A model generated the notes under the pieces. It was not told the origin of the DNA. It did no database searches and was given only the letters and a program-made list of their open reading frames with translations. From contig NC_064544.1 of assembly GCF_023856365.1 (NCBI RefSeq), positions 26,817,920 to 26,881,919 of the forward strand: a DNA stretch of 64,000 nt, given 5' to 3'. Below, in pieces: positions 10,883 to 20,369 of the stretch (its first letter is position 1; each line of letters begins with the position of its first letter). Source of the stretch: Brienomyrus brachyistius. Its lineage: Eukaryota > Chordata > Actinopteri > Osteoglossiformes > Mormyridae. A program made the position numbers and the translations under genes.

Positions 10883-11557
10883 ATATGACTTAAACGTGTA
10901 AAGCTTCATCTGTTCGTCTCTTCTCATCCCAGCACTGCTGCAGTCTCTCTTGTAGAGCAGCCAGGCAGTCACGATGGTCATGTCGATAAGGTGGAACATC
11001 AGCCGGTGGTACCACTTCTTTGATCTGATTTTGTTGCGGTACAGTGCAATGAGAGAGTCCAGCAGATCCACCCCACCCATATTCTTATTGTACTCTCTCA
11101 CCACAGCAGGACAGGGGACTTGAATGATTTTTTTTTGCTTGCCATCCCACCTATCAACCTTGGTGACTGGGTGTGCTCCAATGTAATTACTGAGAAGACT
11201 GACTGAACGGTTATCATACCACTTCACAACATGCAAGGTGGTTTCTCCAACCTTAGCCGTCTTCTGTTCAAAAGATCCACGTCCTACATCCCACCCACGT
11301 ACTACTTGCTCCTACATCTGGCAGCTCAGGGGGTTGCACAGCTCTCCCTGTATAAATCTCAAAATTGTGTGGGACACCATCAGAGCCAGCTAAGATGAGT
11401 ATCTTGTAGCCCCATTTCTTTGGTTTTGATGGCAGGTATTGCTTGAGTCTATTTCTTCCCTTGAAGGGGACCATCTGCTCATCTACAGCCAGCTTCTCAG
11501 ACATTGGGATTCGATCATGTTCCTTACACCCATAAAATGTCCTTGCATCCATTTCCT
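10883..11557 (-). pseudogene. piggyBac transposase remnant (DDE_Tnp_1_7 type)
   Basis: Two minus-strand segments in different frames. The upstream one (about 11557-11268) contains VDEQMVPFKGR and LKQYLPSKPKKWGYKI, around the first catalytic aspartate of piggyBac transposases. The downstream one (11236-10883) contains the MGGVD motif, which carries the third aspartate, then IRSKKWYHRLMFHLIDM. The central block with the second aspartate (usually in DNWFT or similar) is missing at the frame change near 11268-11236. The C-terminal cysteine-rich domain is lost at the BEL junction. Without the central aspartate it cannot be an active transposase. Confidence 0.85.
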
Positions 11558-12061
11558 GTGAATAATAGTAGATAGTACATCAAAAAAATTGATTATGGTG
11601 ATAACTATGCATTCCTACACATCTCCATCCATGAGCATGTTATTGTTGAAACGAAAGTGGTCTAACTGCGCAATGTTGCCCTGTGGCAACAAATGAAAGA
11701 CTACCGTTTTAGTATATAAATAAAGACAAAAAGTGCCTTTAATCAATTAAATAGGCTTCTTCACATATTCATGCACATCACAGATATTATTTATACAAAA
11801 TTATTTACATTTTAACATGTTAAAAAGTGAAATGTATCTTACCTTTTGCTAGCAGTGTGTCCAAGCCGGCTATGGTTGCAAAAAGGACTGTTCCACCCCC
11901 AGACGAAAGGTCAAACCCACGCCCACCTCAAATTTTATTGGTTACAGACTTGTCATCAGACTTTTACTGTGATGTTTTTTTGGAAAAAATTTAAAGGGGC
12001 AGTGTGTGGGCCAAAAAAGTGGTTTGTTGCCTGAAGGTTACACCATGCCATAGAGGGTTAA
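10883..12061 (-). mobile_element. piggyBac-like DNA transposon, truncated by the BEL insertion
   Basis: On the minus strand the element begins at a TTAA (12058-12061) followed by CCCTCTATGGCAT, which fits the piggyBac target site plus a CCCT-type terminal repeat. It runs down to 10883, where the BEL LTR cuts off its other end. A possible splice donor (AAAG then GTAAGAT, near 11844) and acceptor (TTCACAG then GAAATGGATG, near 11555) suggest an intron. Confidence 0.75.
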
Positions 12062-13289
12062 TATGTATACTTTTATTATTAAATATGTTGATGTCAGTGT
12101 AATATATCACAGCATTTTTTATTATTCCTGCATATATTTTGCAATTAAATGCATTAACCGCGTATGAAATTAAAAACGAAATGGCCCCCAGCTAGTGTTG
12201 ACCTGGAGCCGGTCCTGAGCCAGCATCGTGAATATCACCCCCCTCCACCCTGTCCACACCCACAATTCCAGTGTCTCTGCTAGGCACATGCATAAACATT
12301 ATTTTTATATCTACCTGGTTTGCACCTGCCTCAGTAAATCAGTGGGCGAGTTTTTATTTATATTACAAAACTGAGGATTAAAACTCAACTACAGAGTAAA
12401 GTCTCCCGTTCACTGCCATAGCGAACCTAATCATTATATAGATATTAACCCTAAAAAATTAAGTTCTTTTTTCCTGATTAGCTAATCAATAGCAGCCATG
12501 AGACAAAAAAAACGTTACTATAAATCAAAGTAAAAGAATGAAGTTTCTGATAACATCTTTATTTAGAAAAAAACAAGAGCATATTTTACAGGCTAAACTT
12601 GGAAATTACATTTTACAATCAAAACAGCTCATTTAACACAACATAACATTTAGTATTTTACTGTGCAAAAAAGGCAAGACATTATGAAAATATCAAACAA
12701 AACGTGATACAAAAAAGTTCAAAAGTCTATGAACGCTGTGACTACATCACTATGACTAGTGAGCATAGCTGCGAGTGTCAAATCGCGTACTTCTTGTACT
12801 TTTATAAGTGCATTCACATCCACACTCAACGAGTTTAAGTACAGAACTACACAATTAGACACTCAAGGCAGAATATGCTGAGGAAAAGTAAGGAAAGACC
12901 GGGGAGGATGGGCTGTGAATGGGCTCAAATGTGCAAAAAATAGAAATAGTGATACATTAATAGTTATTAAGTACTAAATGGCTGTATAAATAGTCATTAA
13001 TAATGCAAAAGGATGTCGGCCTATATAAAAATGTATAGTACCTTATCAGGATGAACCAACCCCCCCGCACCCCAATGTCATCGTCCATCAGAATGTTTCA
13101 CTGTAGACATTGTCCTGTGCCAGTTAGGTAGACATCGCCCAACCCTACTGCCAAGCAGAATGCCTCAACTCTTCAGATAAAATGAACTGCAACATATCAC
13201 CCACAATCTGGTGACTGATAACACAGCTAATTTGTTGATCCAACAGTGTTAGAGTGTATCTGTGTATTTTATCATATTATTATCCTCCT
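12062..13289. other. AT-rich stretch; possible 3' UTR end on the minus strand
   Basis: No convincing coding sequence. On the minus strand an AATAAA (12558-12563) lies at the end of a long non-coding AT-rich stretch and could end a transcript coming from the candidate exon at 13966-13865. This is inference only. Confidence 0.3.
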
Positions 13290-13805
13290 ATATGTGTACG
13301 TGCAACCCTTAACAACTAACCCATGGCCCAGAAAGGGTTGCAGACAAGATGTCCTCAGAGGGGCCTACCAGATTGTGAAGCAGGAATAAGAGACCTTGAG
13401 AAAGGAAACAGATTCTGTCAACATAGCAGGGGGCCCACCTTGAGAAATGTAATGCTTTGTATTAACCCTGTTTCACGGAGGCCTCACACAGCATTGACTA
13501 GTTAAAGACAAGACCCATGTAACCCCTCCCCTACCCTATAAATAAAGAAGCCAAGGGACTGTCCGGTGTGACACTCAACAGAGGCGCAGATACTGTCTGT
13601 TGCACCTGAGTGGGCACCCTTGCGCAAGTAAAACAGAAAGACGTGTGCTGTCTTGATTATTCCTGGGTCCTAGAAGTGGAAGTGTGTGAGTAGTAAGCTG
13701 CGTCGCTTCCTCACACAGGAGATTGTAGGAGTGAAAGCTACGGCGCTTTCTCCTGACATAACTAGATTGTAGGAGTGAAAGCTACGGCGCTTTCTCCTAA
13801 CAAAC
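13290..13805 (+). repeat. Putative solo LTR with TATA box and duplicated hairpin
   Basis: The stretch has an LTR-like layout: a TG start (TGTGTACGTGCAAC), a TATA-like box with downstream AATAAA (CCCTATAAATAAAG near 13545-13558), an AGTAAA-type signal near 13627, then a U5-like tail. The tail has two tandem copies of a unit of about 38 bases containing AGGAGTGAAAGC...GCTTTCTCCT, an imperfect hairpin. No adjacent internal retroviral sequence is visible, so a solo LTR is the simplest reading. The ends are approximate. Confidence 0.4.
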
Positions 13806-13864
13806 AGGATCTGTAAAACTTGGAACCGTAGGCAAAACATATCAAATTAAACTCCATAGATCCT

Positions 13865-13966
13865 TCAGCCTTCTGTGTTCTTCTCCCCCAGTAATACCTC
13901 CTCTGGGTTTGGTTCATTGTGATCAGCAGGTGATGATGCCTCCATCTCCTGATTGTCATGTGATCC
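13865..13966 (-). CDS. Candidate terminal exon, 33-residue acidic C-terminus
   Basis: On the minus strand an acceptor (CACTTTTGCAG) is followed by 33 codons and a TGA. The peptide begins GSHDNQEMEASSPADHNEPN and is acidic. The exon starts in phase 0, which fits the phase-0 end of the TAZ exon at 17118, so it could be the last coding exon of that gene. There is no homology support, and 3 kb of repeats lies between them. Confidence 0.25.
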   Translation of the reverse strand, partial: GSHDNQEMEASSPADHNEPNPEEVLLGEKNTEG

Positions 13967-14013
13967 CTGCAAAAGTGTGTCAATTGACACATTTTATATT
14001 CTATTTTTGTCAA

Positions 14014-14369
14014 ACAAGTAATGTAGGTACCATGAAACAGAGTAACTTTAAATTAATGTGACCAATATTTTTTTTAATTTTTTTTTTAAAGTAACATCCC
14101 ACAGTGCAGGGAAACTTACATTTAATAAAAACAGGCAAAGTGCAAAGACATTACATACGGTGCAAACAGTAAACAAATAAGTAAAAATAATCTTGGTGTG
14201 TCTGTCGTTTTTCAATTTTAGACGGAAAAATCAGAAATGAAAAAACAGGTCGTTTTCACCATTTTGTCTAAAATTGTGAAGGGAAAACTGAAACTGATTT
14301 GTGTTCATTGGTGTCTGTTTAAAGAAAATATCAATAAACGTCTCGTATTCCATTTGATCAAAGGAGGGT
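14014..14369. other. No gene seen
   Basis: AT-rich sequence with a poly-T/A stretch near 14070-14090. I see no convincing exon, repeat boundary or promoter here. Confidence 0.4.
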
Positions 14370-14680
14370 GTCATGCCCAGCTCGTCCGATCCTCGTGTGT
14401 GCCACGCCTCCCTGATTATCCACATGTGCTTCCCCGATCGTACCCAGCTGTGTCTTGTTGTTTTGATCTATCCTGTCTATTTCAGTCCCTGTCTTGCCTC
14501 AGCTGATTGTCTGTCATTGATGATAGCTGTTGTCAGTCGACGTCTGATGTTCCCGTTACCCTGCTTTCCCTTATTAAATCCCCGTTTTCCCCGTATTCCG
14601 CCTTCCTGCCTGATCCTAGCCTGTCCGTGCGCCTTACCCGCAATCCGACGAACGTGGGTGGGTTGAAGCATTATTGGTCA
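14370..14680 (+). repeat. Dispersed fish repeat (CGTTACCCTGC type)
   Basis: A moderately GC-rich block, from TGTCATGCCCAGCTCGTCC to about CCGACGAACGTGGG, of a kind I associate with dispersed non-coding fish repeats. A short motif (CCTTATTAAA.CCC) also occurs in the repeat at 42560-42750. The open frames in it are not convincing genes. Confidence 0.4.
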
Positions 14681-15190
14681 GTGCGTAATTCCATACAGGC
14701 TATTTTATTGCCTTGATGTCTTTATTCAAAAATGTAAATAACAGTAGAAATAAACCTTTCTGTGGGTGAGTGTGTAAGTGTGTCCAGAGTATTGACTGGT
14801 ACTGTATGTTTAATTCAAAAAGTACTTTTCAACATTATCTTAAAACTAAAAGTGCATGGAGCTCCCAGCAGCATTTCTCATAACGTTAACTGACATTTTA
14901 GATTAAGACAGACAAAGACAGACAAAGACAGAGTAGTTCCCGAAGTTGCCCCAGTCAGCTTCACCACAGGCACCTCCCCCTCCCCAGTTCCCCCCATCGC
15001 AGTACTGTATGTACTCCCCAGATGCCCCTTGACCTGATGCTTATACATCCACTTTAAAGCAGCGCCAGGATGCTTTTACCCTGCAGAGGGCGCTGTTCCC
15101 TGCACTCTCATATTACAATAACCATACTGCTGCAGTATCAAATACTTGGCTGGGGACTTACGCTGTTGCTCCTTTTGTCGTTTATATTAT
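14681..15190. other. Intergenic, no gene seen
   Basis: Contains a short (ACAGACAAAG)n run near 14905-14930 and otherwise unremarkable sequence up to the stop codon of the decayed TAZ copy. Confidence 0.4.
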
Positions 15191-15727
15191 TTATCGTGAT
15201 TTAAAGTGGAGAGTCAGACAGTTGTCCTGTGTGCAGGTCTCCCAGTGAGAGATGAAGGCACGGGAGGATTGGCAGTTCATCACTGCAGGGGAACAAAGAG
15301 CGGTTCAAACTCTTAGATGAAATCTTGTAGCACAGATAAACCTATGGGCCAGCAGTAAATTAATCCTCTTCCAGCCTGAATCCATCCAGAAGAGTGGAAA
15401 CAGAAGTGTGGTCCTACACTCACCCTGGCAGGACCTTCCCGCCTGGCAGCTGTCCATGTGCTTCAGTAACTTCCTCATGTTGAGACAGTGGGGCTTGGGG
15501 CATGACCACTCCTCCCCGTTGGCCTGTTCACGCCGCTGGCACTCCTGGGCATGGAGCAGGAGCAACAGCCTCCCCTGCATCAGCTCCAGTTTCCTTGAGT
15601 CAGCCTAGGGGACAGGTGGGGGCCACAACAACAATCTCATCAGTGGGGGCCACTGTGTTCTTTTCAGTCACCACAACAGCATTCATGCCGTCAATGTCAT
15701 GCATTTTGGTCCTGGGCTTGCAAACCT
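15191..15727 (-). pseudogene. Second, decaying TAZ1-like (CBP/p300) copy
   Basis: Minus strand, paralogous to 17118-17611. The segment at 15604-15424 encodes a TAZ1 N-terminal part ([20 protein letters not shown], then [14 protein letters not shown]) and ends at the same GG/GTGAGT donor as its sister. The next exon (15282-15191) starts at CCCTGCAG and reads V-M-N-C then ISHWETC, but the last zinc pair is lost (NCLTLHF instead of C-P-x-C) and TAA follows within ten codons. Just upstream of TAZ1, CTAGGCTGAC puts the domain out of frame with the preceding MHDIDGMNAVVV stretch unless CTAG acts as an acceptor at 15604. With that acceptor the segment begins in phase 0 and could in principle be spliced after 17118. 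A pseudogene is more likely. Confidence 0.6.
15424..15604 (-). pseudogene. TAZ1-like exon, decaying copy, N-terminal two zinc clusters
   Basis: Encodes the first two HCCC clusters ([25 protein letters not shown]). The phase-1 donor is conserved with the sister exon at 17338. Confidence 0.65.
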
Positions 15728-15859
15728 CTGTGTGAAATGAAATGATCCTTTATTTGCCATTTGCACAAGTTAAGAGTAAAGGTACATTGGGATGCCTCTC
15801 TCTGCCTACACCATCCTGCTCTCCATGAAACACACAGACATATATGTAGGTGAGAGCAA

Positions 15860-16036
15860 CCTTGGGGGTCATAGTGCAGGGTCAGCCAGCATGCAGCACC
15901 CCAGGATCTGGGGGTTAAGGGCCTCGCTCAGGTGCCCACAGACATGTGACTCTCCTGCGGAGGCCAGAGAGTAAACTGGCTACCTTCCAATCACAGACCC
16001 AGAGGCTCAGCCCACTGAGCCACTCGCTGCCCCCTG
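15860..16036 (-). repeat. tRNA-derived SINE fragment
   Basis: On the minus strand it opens GGGGCAGCGAGTGGCTCAGTG, with A-box-like GTGGCTCAGTGGGCTGAG and a B-box-like stretch, followed by GCGAGGCCCTTAACCCCCAG. This is the layout of fish tRNA-derived SINEs. It is a repeat, not a tRNA gene. Confidence 0.6.
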
Positions 16037-16039
16037 TGT

Positions 16040-17117
16040 TCATTCATCACAATCAGAGCGGTTTCTGTGCGGCTGGAAAAGCTCGATATCTGAAGCGCCA
16101 CTCAAAGCCCTTTCCCTCGAGTCCCCATCTGAACGTGGTCTGGGGCCCCTGCTGGTTTGGGGGGGGGGGGGCAGCTCTCACCAGGTTTGCCACCTTGGGG
16201 GCACCCAAGAGGTCAGCTGGGAGGAGGGACAGTATATTAGGGAGGGGGGACTTGGTCTGGAGTTGGGTGCCAACCCTGCCCACACCAGTGACCCCTGTAC
16301 CCCCAAGCTGTTGCCATATGCCATGTCCATAGGGCGACCAGAAGGGGGCACTCTTCCCTCCGAGGCCCATCTGATGGGATGGCAATGCTTTTCTTTAGGG
16401 AGACACCGAGACACTTTCCAGTGTCATAAAAATGGTAAAACTAAGAATCCAACAATCTGCCAGCTGGCAGCAACTGTAAGGCTGAGCTGAGTGGACAGTG
16501 TCCCAAAGTGGACCTATCAGCGCCACAGTCTGTGTGTAACCCTACAGATGAGGGTGTGAAGGCAGGTCCAAGCCAGGACACACCGGCTGGCATCAGAAGC
16601 GAAGGCGACGTGAGCTCATATGCACACAGTCAGCAGGAATCGTCCAGATACAACAAACCATAGCAGTCAGTAATCTCTGCAAGATGGATGCGTCAGACGT
16701 TACAGTGGGGGGGGGGGTTCTAAAAATTCAGGACCCCTATGGATCCCCCACTTCATAACCTGCCAGGTGTATGTGTGTCTGTGTGTGTGGGAGCGGGGGG
16801 GGGGGGGGGGGGGCTGACCACATATCGCCCCACTAGAATCCCACAATAGGAGGAGCAGGGGAATCCATCAAATAGCACACCTCTAACATTGCACTTTTAC
16901 GCACTGTCCTATGCGATCTCACACTACAATAACCATACTGCCGCAGTAACGAACATTTGGTATGTTTTGTCCTTTGGTAAATGATGGTAAACACAAACCT
17001 TACATTTAGGTGTGCAAAGCCTTGATGTAAGTATCAAATTATCACTGATAGGAGGTCAGCCTGGGCTCCAGCTAACCACAGGGGTGAGTGATGGGGGCTG
17101 TGGAGGGGAGGACTTAC
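16040..17117. other. Low-complexity intergenic/intronic stretch with G runs
   Basis: No exon recognised. Three pure-G tracts lie at 16159-16171, 16707-16717 and 16795-16813, with a GT-rich stretch just before the last. The segment from about 17080 upward begins the duplicated TAZ block. Confidence 0.5.
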
Positions 17118-17218
17118 ATTGATGCTCATGTTCTCAGATGGCATGCAGATGGGACAGTCACCCTGCATGCAGTTCTCCCAGTGTGAGATGATCTGGCAGG
17201 AGGAAGTGCAGTGCTTCA
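17118..17218 (-). CDS. TAZ-like gene, exon carrying zinc cluster 3
   Basis: The acceptor TTCCCCTGCAG is followed by TGAAGCACTGC, completing V-K-H-C, then QIISHWENC and DCPIC. The donor AAT/GTAAGT leaves phase 0. Confidence 0.7.
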
Positions 17219-17611
17219 CTGCAGGGGAACAAAAAGGGGTTCAAACTGTTAGATGACAGTAACAGACCTGGCACTGGATCCTCCATCAACCTGAATCCAC
17301 CCAGAATAGTGTAACAGAAGTGTGGTCCTGCACTCACCCTGGCAGGATGTACCGGCCTGGCAGCTGTCCATGTGCTTCAGGACCCTCCTCATGGTGCAGC
17401 ACTGGGGCCTGGAGCATGACCACGATTCCCTGTTGGTCTGCTTGCGTTGCCGGCACATGCGGGCATGCAGCAGGAGCAACAGCTGCTCCCGGATCAGCTT
17501 GCATTTCCCCGGGTCGGCTAGGGGGCCCGGAATGGTGGCTGTGGGAACCTGTGGCTGGAGCTGGAGCCATGGCAAAATGGGGGGGGGAATAATGATCTCA
17601 TCAGCAAAACT
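17118..17611 (-). CDS. TAZ1 zinc-finger protein related to CBP/p300 (two exons seen, partial gene)
   Basis: Two exons on the minus strand (17611-17338 and 17218-17118) join in phase 1 to give about 125 codons. A proline-rich lead (IIIPPPILPWLQLQPQVP) precedes a complete TAZ1-type domain. All twelve zinc ligands of the three HCCC clusters are present: LLHARMC with SCSRPQC, LKHMDSC with TSCQVKHC, and SHWENC with DCPIC. In CBP/p300 this domain binds transactivation domains such as those of HIF-1alpha and CITED2. The intron appears to split the codon for V in C-Q-V-x-H-C. No KIX, bromodomain, HAT or TAZ2 sequence is visible nearby, so this is a TAZ1-only fragment or a short gene. The donor after 17118 leaves phase 0. 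The 5' exon with the start codon was not found. Confidence 0.7.
17338..17611 (-). CDS. TAZ-like gene, exon carrying zinc clusters 1-2
   Basis: The acceptor TTCATTTCACACAG precedes AGT at 17611 (phase 0). The exon ends TGCCAGG before GTGAGT (phase 1). An ATG 33 bases upstream, in frame and open, could start translation if the acceptor is not used. Confidence 0.65.
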
Positions 17612-17749
17612 CTGTGTGAAATGAAATGATCTTTTATTTACCATTTGCAGAAGTATCAGTACAGGTACATTAAAGTGCTTCTCTTTGCGACCCCATCATG
17701 CTCTCCATGAGACACAGACACATATGCAGGTGTTTACAGAACATATTTC

Positions 17750-18730
17750 AGGGGCCCTATAAAGTGCTGGGCCCCCTGAATCTGCCAGGGTATCCATGCC
17801 CCCACTGTGGCCCCTGTGAGACAGTGGATGATTCTTTTAAGAAATAAGAAAAGAAAAGAAAAAAAGTAACATTTATATCACATAAAATATGAACTGAATG
17901 CCAGTGTATCGCCATAAAGACCATTTATACATGACGCCAAAGAAGCGTAGCTGTTCAGAAAACTGTCTGACTGTGCAAAACAGCCCTACGCTGAGAAAAG
18001 GAGCTTCAGTGAAGCAAAACATTGGACGTCAGTGTCTCATCACCTTCTATTAATTGGATAGTTATGAAGAAACGTGTTTTAAAGCCCCCCCCCCCCCCCA
18101 GTCTTTCCAATTATACAGGCTCTTGCACATTCTCAACACAAAGATGAGTGACGCACGCTTCACCATTCAGAGCATGAATCCACCCGTCAGGCAGAGATGG
18201 AAACTCCAGCAGGCGACTCCTAAAGCTGCACTCAAGTTAACAGAAATAGACTTACAGTTTGACTCAGAAATTGTTCTTAACTAACTTCCGACTCAACCTC
18301 CTGGATAGAGACTCTTGAACATTAAAAATCTTCCATAATTTAATTAGGAGCTGAACGTTTCTGCAGGAGCAAGAAAAAAAAATCAGACAAGAGAAATTCA
18401 CTTCTCCACAAATGTTCCTAATTAGTTTATGGAGAAGGAATTGGTATCTTTTACATGAGAGTCAGAAGGTAAAAATACTTTCATGTTGTCATCCACAGAA
18501 TGCAGTTGCCGATCACCCTGCTCCCTGTCAATCACCTCTACACCTGCTCATACAGCGCATTGTAACTACACTACAACAACAACTACCCTTCCTGTACTCT
18601 TTCTTGGTTGACCTAATGCTCTGGGAAAGTCAGTGCTGCCAGTTATTGGAAACACCTAGTTAACATCCTTGCACATGTGCAGTCAACATGCACCGACACA
18701 TGGCTTCCACCAGACATAAAAATTTGGGTT
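17750..18730. other. No gene recognised
   Basis: Non-coding stretch with a poly-C run at 18085-18099. Reading frames here are short and lack recognisable domains. Confidence 0.4.
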
Positions 18731-18732
18731 CT

Positions 18733-18754
18733 ACACACAGACACACACACACAG

Positions 18755-18788
<34 letters not shown>

Positions 18789-18794
18789 ACACAC
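18733..18794 (+). repeat. (CA)n microsatellite
   Basis: An interrupted CA run in pattern (ACACACAG)(AC)n ending in ATACACACACAC. It creates artificial valine/cysteine and threonine/histidine reading frames that are not genes. Confidence 0.9.
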
Positions 18795-19009
18795 CATCCA
18801 GCGCAAACCTGATGATGAAATCTACATCACTCACTCTTACGTGGACCGAAGGTGAACGTGGAAAAAGTGATGTATGAATTGGCCTTAAGACTGCTCTTGA
18901 CCTGCTCTTATCCTCACTGAGATGTGGCTGTACAGTAGGTACTGTACTTGGAAATCCTGCATTGGTTGCTCACTCTACTATTGCATAGACATATAACTGC
19001 ACAGTGACA

Positions 19010-20190
19010 CTGCTTAGAGGTCTGGAGACAGACAGGCTTATACTACAGCCAGAGGCCCAACTGTCCCTGGCAATTAAGGAGGCAAAGTACCTGATGCAGG
19101 GGGAAAAAACAGCAGCCACTTCATGAACTCAAAGGACACATGGCACATGTGGCAGGGAATTCAATACATCACTGACTACAAGCAACACAGCAGTGAGGCC
19201 TCCCTGCCAGATGTGCTGAATGACTTCTATGCACATGATGAGGCACAGAACAGGGAACCCATGAGGAAGACCCCCCCCCCCCCCTATGAACGACCAGGTA
19301 CTTCGCTTATTCATTGCTGATGTCGGTTAGATTCTATGCAGAGTCAACCCGTGGAAGGCAGCAGGACCTGACAACATCCCTGGCTGGGTGCTCAGAGACT
19401 GTGCTGACCGATTGGCAGACGTCCCCACAGACATCTTCAATGTATCCCTGAGCACAGCAGTGGTACCTCCATGCCTCAAAACAACTAGGATCATCCCAGT
19501 GCCCAAGAAGCCGACCATGTCCTGTCTCAATGATCACTGGCCTGTATCACTCACACCCATCATCATGAAGAGCTTCTAGAGGCTGGTATTGAGGCACATG
19601 AAGCCACAACTCCCACACTGACTAGACCCCCTACTTATCACCCAATCTGGACCAGATGTGATGCCATCTTCATTGTCCTCCCCCTCACCTGGACAAAAAG
19701 GACAGCTATGTCAGAATGCTGTTCATTAGCTTCATTCAGCATTCAACACAATCATCCCGCAGAGGCTGGTAGGGAAGCTGAGCCTGCTGGGCATGAACAC
19801 CCCCCCCCCCCCCCCCCGTAACTGGATCCTGCACTTCCTGTCTGACAGACCTCAGTGTGTCTCCATAGGAAACAGCACCTCCCGGGCCCTCGGACTGAGC
19901 ACAGGTGCCCCCAGGGCTGTGAGCTCAGCCCACCGCTGTTTACTCTGCTCCCCAACCCATCATCTATACAGGAAACATGTGATCCGCCATGGAAACAACA
20001 CTGAGGCAGACCCCTCCCACCCATCCCATGGACTGTTCATCCAATGCCACCTGGCAGAAGGTTCCGGAGCATCCGATCCATCACTGCAAGACACTGAAAC
20101 AGCTTCTTCTCCCAGGCAGTCAGGCTTCTCACTACCCTGCTGTACTAACAGCCTCCATACTTACAGGGAAGGTGGAAGAGCACAAGGAAC
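19010..20190 (+). pseudogene. LINE fragment 1 (L2/CR1-like non-LTR retrotransposon)
   Basis: Plus-strand remnants of a LINE reverse-transcriptase ORF in several frames: YITDYKQHSSEASLPDVLND, then [20 protein letters not shown] with [20 protein letters not shown], then a stretch like the RT palm (FISFIQHSTQSSRRGW-type), then NWILHFLSDRPQCVSIGNST. Two poly-C runs (19271-19284 and 19800-19817) and several frameshifts interrupt it. The same segments occur in LINE fragments 2 and 3. Confidence 0.8.
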
Positions 20191-20307
20191 ACAGCTCTGC
20201 TACAGACACAATTATGTATAATAATCTGAGGGAAGACGGTCAGACTGATGTGGAGAAACAGGCCCCAGGGCACCAATCGGGGGGACAGATGCATCTCAGG
20301 CACCTAC

Positions 20308-20362
20308 CAGTTCCAGCTCAGTATCTTGGAGTCTCTCAACCAAACCCAGCTGTCTTTTTAGT
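20308..20362 (-). other. Candidate 55-nt exon on the minus strand
   Basis: A good acceptor (ATTTTTTCTTAG) precedes 55 bases and a GTAGGT donor. In one frame it reads LKRQLGLVERLQDTELEL, which is coiled-coil-like but needs a phase-2 upstream exon. Joined in phase 1 to the membrane gene exon ending at 22642 it would give Y then TAA, making it a possible stop-carrying exon. Neither reading is proven. Confidence 0.2.
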
Positions 20363-20369
20363 CTAAGAA

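Larger units (their letters stand above)
15180..17740. repeat. Tandem duplication containing the two TAZ copies
   Basis: Blocks at about 15180-15850 and 17080-17740 are similar through exons, intron and flanks. For example, TGTGTGAAATGAAATGATC occurs at 15730 and again at 17613, and CATGCTCTCCATGA-type sequence follows both. The SINE at 15860 and the G-rich sequence lie between the units. Confidence 0.75.

Noticed and set aside
16053..16414. 110-codon minus-strand and 128-codon plus-strand ORFs near 16.0-16.4 kb
   Set aside because: GC-rich, low-complexity sequence around a G run, with no conserved motif or splice context.
17320..17624. Plus-strand ORFs of 90 and 100 codons
   Set aside because: Antisense of the TAZ-encoding exon, which has strong zinc-ligand evidence on the other strand.
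18643..18877. ORFs on both strands through the (CA)n run
   Set aside because: They consist mainly of dinucleotide-encoded residues.
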